Origin: Gemmatimonadales bacterium UBA1120
GTDB lineage: Bacteria; Gemmatimonadota; Gemmatimonadetes; Longimicrobiales; Gaopeijiaceae
DNA: 8,531 nt
Direction: 5' to 3'
NCBI GenBank assembly: GCA_002313925.1
Contig: DCAZ01000118.1
Coordinates: 3,038 to 11,568, forward strand
The notes under the pieces were generated by a model, which was not told the origin of the DNA, did no database searches, and was given only the letters and a program-made list of their open reading frames with translations. This document shows, piece by piece, positions 6,333 to 8,531 of the stretch (its first letter is position 1; the number at the start of each line of letters is the position of its first letter). Made by a program: the position numbers and the translations under genes.

Positions 6333-7436
6333 ATGACCGCTCCCATGAAGTGCGCCACAGTTATGGCGACGACATTACTTCTCATGATAGGGAGCTGTGC
6401 GGCTCCTGATGGCAATGAAATCGAAGTTGCTCTGCCTTCTTTCGAGGCTGATGTAAGCTGGCCGATACTCCCACCAGACTTTGAGTGGGGACAAGTAATC
6501 GGAATTGCGACTGACTCGCGCGGGCATGTATGGACGTCCAGCCGTAGCGAGATTGCTGAGTGGGACAGGAATGGGACCCTGGTTCAGAGTTGGAGCGCGC
6601 GTGGACCAGAGGGAAATTGGAGTGTTGTCCACGGGCTATTTATCGACCACAACGACTTCGTGTGGACCAATGCCCGCGAGAGCAACCTTACGCTCAAGTT
6701 CTCGAGAGACGGACAGCACCTTATGACGATTGGTCGGTTTGATGAGACCGGTGGAAGTAATGATACCGAACTTATGGGGCGACCAGCTGAAATATGGGTC
6801 GACCCACTCGACAACGAGGTTTTCGTGGCAGATGGATACGCGAACCGTCGTGTCATTGTCTTCGACGGTGAGACTGGGGAATACCTACGACACTGGGGGG
6901 CATACGGAGAACGACCTGACGACGCATACCGGCCGGACCCAACTGTGGGGGAACCGTCACGTCAGTTTCGGACTCCGCACGGTATCGCTGGCTCCAGAGA
7001 TGGCTCGATCTATGTCGCAGACCGGGCCAACAACCGTATCCAGGTATTTCGGCAAGACGGCACGTTCGTCACCGAGAAGATTCTTCGCCAGCGGTGCGCA
7101 CCGGAGGATCAGCCTGAGATACCGGAGTGCGGTCGTGAAGCAGCATTCTCAGTAGGATTCTCATCCGATGATGCTCAAACGTATCTGTATGTCGCTGACG
7201 GTGGATCACATGTGATCGTTGTGCTAAGAAGGTCTGATTTGGAGAAGGTCGACGAGTTTGGTGGCCCAGGGACGGGTTCCGGACAACTGGGAAGGCCACA
7301 CAACCTTGCGGTTGATTTGGATGGCAACCTGTTCGTGGCTGAGGCGGCAGGGCCATGGATTGTAGATCCTGCCCGCGGGGACAGTGTTCAGGCAGGGTTT
7401 CGACCTCAGAAGTTCACGCTCAGCAACTCCAGGTGA
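6333..7436 (+). CDS. NHL-repeat beta-propeller lipoprotein, peptidyl-alpha-hydroxyglycine alpha-amidating lyase (PAL)-like
   Basis: The protein has 367 residues. A lipoprotein signal runs to a lipobox-like 'MIGSC' with Cys22. The body shows NHL-type propeller repeats, for example 'VIGIATDSRGHVWTSSR' (55-71), 'VHGLFIDHNDFVWTNAR' (99-115), 'EVFVADGYANRRVIVFD' (162-178), 'PHGIAGSRDGSIYVADRANN' (215-234) and 'PHNLAVDLDGNLFVAEAAG' (322-340). Known family: PAL, the lyase half of animal PAM, is a six-bladed propeller with three zinc-binding His residues and a catalytic Tyr in a DGYxNxR segment. Here His100, His216 and His323 occupy the blade-start positions, and Tyr169 lies in 'DGYANRR', so the active-site set appears retained. 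Cys255 and Cys266 could form a disulfide. PAL converts peptidyl-hydroxyglycine to amide plus glyoxylate, but the bacterial substrate is unknown and no hydroxylating partner lies nearby. A non-enzymatic NHL scaffold remains possible. Confidence 0.87.
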   Translation: MTAPMKCATVMATTLLLMIGSCAAPDGNEIEVALPSFEADVSWPILPPDFEWGQVIGIATDSRGHVWTSSRSEIAEWDRNGTLVQSWSARGPEGNWSVVHGLFIDHNDFVWTNARESNLTLKFSRDGQHLMTIGRFDETGGSNDTELMGRPAEIWVDPLDNEVFVADGYANRRVIVFDGETGEYLRHWGAYGERPDDAYRPDPTVGEPSRQFRTPHGIAGSRDGSIYVADRANNRIQVFRQDGTFVTEKILRQRCAPEDQPEIPECGREAAFSVGFSSDDAQTYLYVADGGSHVIVVLRRSDLEKVDEFGGPGTGSGQLGRPHNLAVDLDGNLFVAEAAGPWIVDPARGDSVQAGFRPQKFTLSNSR

Positions 7437-7442
7437 TTGGAT

Positions 7443-7487
7443 ATGAAGGTGGTCGTCTTATTCATCCTTATAGGACTGTTCATGTGA
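7443..7487 (+). other. Possible 14-residue hydrophobic mini-ORF
   Basis: An ATG seven bases after the PAL-like stop opens a 14-codon frame reading MKVVVLFILIGLFM and ending in TGA. AGGTGATT just before it is a mediocre ribosome site that overlaps the preceding stop. It could be a small membrane peptide, a leader, or chance. The rest of the 7437-7598 gap has no other feature I can support. Confidence 0.2.
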
Positions 7488-7598
7488 CCCACCTGGCGTA
7501 TCGGCCAAGATGGGTGCGGGGATATACCAAATTCCACGTTCAAACAAAGTGTCTTGACTAATACCGGGCTAGACAGGGACGTTGCAGAAGATTTCAGT

Positions 7599-7605
7599 GG
7601 AGGAG
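7599..7605 (+). promoter_or_regulatory. Strong ribosome binding site of the lipocalin-like gene
   Basis: GGAGGAG stands five bases before the ATG at 7611. It decides for that start, which opens directly into a signal peptide, over the upstream in-frame TTG at 7554. Confidence 0.75.
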
Positions 7606-7610
7606 TATTG

Positions 7611-8108
7611 ATGAAAACTAGAAACTTGTTATTGCCAATGGCGATGGTTTTTGCCATCGGAGCACCCGCTTGTACGACTGTACAGGATGCGTCTACGGGT
7701 GATTTAGAGGCTGTCAAAGCACAGTTTGTGGGGCACTACGAGTTGGTGATTTACGAGTCTTTTCGTCCGAACGGTGAAGTTGTTGATATGAACTATGTCG
7801 GAAGGATCCTCTACGACGAACACGATAATATGTCAGCCATTGGCATGCCTAAGGACTTGCCAGCACGTGCTCAGGAATCGAGTGAGCTTGTGCAGGCCGG
7901 TTTCGCGTACTGGGGGAAGGTGAGCTTTGACTTACCGAACGGAATCGTCATCCACCATGTTGAAGGTTCCCCGACGCGGGGGAGCTGGCCTGGGGTAGAC
8001 AACATCCGGTACTTCGAGTTTACGGATGAAGGTTTGCTCAAGCTGTCGTTGAAGAACGCAGAAGGACAAACGACGGGTACCCTCACATGGCGGAAGATAG
8101 AGAGTTAA
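7611..8108 (+). CDS. Exported lipocalin-like domain protein
   Basis: The protein has 165 residues. The N terminus 'MKTRNLLLPMAMVFAIG' is an export signal. Cys21 in GAPAC may be a lipid-attachment site, although the -3 residue is Ala rather than the usual Leu, so plain signal-peptidase cleavage is possible. After a linker, 'FVGHYELVIYESFRPNGEVV' and 'GRILYDEHDNMSAIGMPKDLP' match the start of the lipocalin-like family (PF13924, Lipocalin_5). In that family a 'GTWxLxS' strand is followed by a strand leading to 'Y..dG.Ms'. The remainder is beta-rich and closes with 'GTLTWRKI'. Such proteins are small beta-barrels that may bind a hydrophobic ligand; nothing here shows which one. It lies 174 bases after the PAL-like gene, so co-transcription is possible but not shown. 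It is convergent with the aminotransferase, with only 31 bases between the two stops. Confidence 0.8.
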   Translation: MKTRNLLLPMAMVFAIGAPACTTVQDASTGDLEAVKAQFVGHYELVIYESFRPNGEVVDMNYVGRILYDEHDNMSAIGMPKDLPARAQESSELVQAGFAYWGKVSFDLPNGIVIHHVEGSPTRGSWPGVDNIRYFEFTDEGLLKLSLKNAEGQTTGTLTWRKIES

Positions 8109-8139
8109 CCCGGTAAGGTCGGGCCGGACCACCGCTCTA

Positions 8140-8531
8140 CTAGGCCCAGTTGCCTGTCACGTCCAGAAGCTTGTCGATGTCGTCTGAGTTATTGAAGAGT
8201 GCGATACCGGCTCGGAGCTCCTCTCCTTCAGCCTTGAAGCTGATTCGTATCCCGGCCTCCTCAAGTGTACTCCGCACTAGCGCGATATCCCGGTGGTGAC
8301 GAAACGTGACGATCGGTGAGCGATTGTCCTTCGGAGTCCAAACATCATGACCTTGGCCAACAAGCCCTGTGTTAAGCTGCTGGGCTAGGCCGACTGTGTG
8401 TGCTTCGATATTCGAAACACCCACCCTCAGGAGATAGTCGATTGCCGCCCGTAATTGAAAGACCGAGCCAAAGCCCATGGTCGCGTATCCGTACTTGCGT
8501 GCATCGTCGTAGACACGAAAGCGATGTTGGC
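8140..8531 (-). CDS. Class V aminotransferase-fold PLP enzyme, C-terminal part (5' end outside window)
   Basis: Read on the minus strand, the frame is open from the window edge to TAG at 8142-8140, giving the last 129 residues. 'QHRFRVYDDARKYGYATMGFGSVFQLRAAIDYLLRVG' (split over codons from 8529) followed by 'NIEAHTVGLAQQLNTGL' is the typical small-domain entry of class V aminotransferases (PF00266; cysteine-desulfurase and isopenicillin-N-epimerase-like group). 'SPIVTFRH', 'LEEAGIRISFKAEGEELRAGIALFNNSDDIDKLL' is the C-terminal domain, with Arg in 'LRAGIALFNN' where the family has the substrate-carboxylate Arg (usually R(I/L)S...N). The PLP-binding Lys lies outside the window, so the exact reaction cannot be assigned. 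It is the only minus-strand gene here and is probably regulated independently of its convergent neighbour. Confidence 0.88.
   Translation of the reverse strand, partial: QHRFRVYDDARKYGYATMGFGSVFQLRAAIDYLLRVGVSNIEAHTVGLAQQLNTGLVGQGHDVWTPKDNRSPIVTFRHHRDIALVRSTLEEAGIRISFKAEGEELRAGIALFNNSDDIDKLLDVTGNWA

Noticed and set aside
7204..7217. 14-base palindrome GATCACATGTGATC, resembling CRP half-sites
   Set aside because: It lies inside the PAL-like coding region, the half-sites are in the wrong arrangement for CRP, and one such palindrome is expected about every 16 kb by chance.
7554..7610. TTG start at 7554 for the lipocalin-like gene, and the same bases as a TTGACT -35 element
   Set aside because: The signal peptide and strong ribosome site point to the ATG at 7611, and no -10 sequence lies 16-18 bases after TTGACT.
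8117..8130. Possible bidirectional terminator between the convergent genes
   Set aside because: Only GGTC/GACC can pair around GGGCCG and there is no T-run on either strand; too weak to call.

Overview
The window looks like chromosomal DNA from a Gram-negative bacterium. It encodes a TolC-type outer-membrane protein, several exported or lipobox-bearing proteins and a Tat-type leader, and uses standard bacterial start and stop codons with Shine-Dalgarno sites. The mix of serine hydrolase, spermidine-dehydrogenase-like oxidoreductase, DUF1028 protein, NHL/PAL-like lipoprotein and class V aminotransferase resembles genomes of uncultured Gemmatimonadota-like or related marine and soil bacteria. 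That placement is an impression from gene content and cannot be proved here. No transposase, integrase, phage gene or CRISPR array is visible.

Layout. Bases 1-588 hold the C-terminal part of a beta-lactamase-family serine hydrolase that begins left of the window. It is followed, 38 bases later, by a small membrane protein (627-1274) whose C-terminal part carries an M15-like zinc-peptidase signature. A 145-base gap leads to a complete TolC-family outer-membrane protein (1420-2961) with no pump gene beside it. A terminator-like hairpin, a possible promoter and an isolated tRNA-Ile(GAT) gene (3050-3123) follow. Downstream of the tRNA are a Tat-exported spermidine-dehydrogenase-like FAD oxidoreductase (first ATG at 3304, but a clear signal peptide is encoded upstream from about 3196) and a DUF1028 protein with a peptidoglycan-binding-like tail (5085-6197). 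These two overlap by ATGA and are probably translated together. Then come two independently spaced genes with strong Shine-Dalgarno sites: a PAL-like six-bladed-propeller lipoprotein (6333-7436) and a lipocalin-like exported protein (7611-8108). The window ends with the C-terminal part of a class V aminotransferase on the minus strand (8531-8140), convergent with the lipocalin gene.

How the genes fit together. Apart from the tRNA and the aminotransferase, almost everything encoded here is predicted to act in the envelope or outside the cytoplasm. The first two genes could both act on peptidoglycan or D-amino-acid peptides. The oxidoreductase and the DUF1028 protein form the only tightly coupled pair. 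A single shared pathway is not demonstrated. The most notable points are the oxidoreductase leader without a canonical start codon, the PAL-like lipoprotein with its apparent catalytic His/Tyr set retained, and the membrane-anchored M15-like protein.
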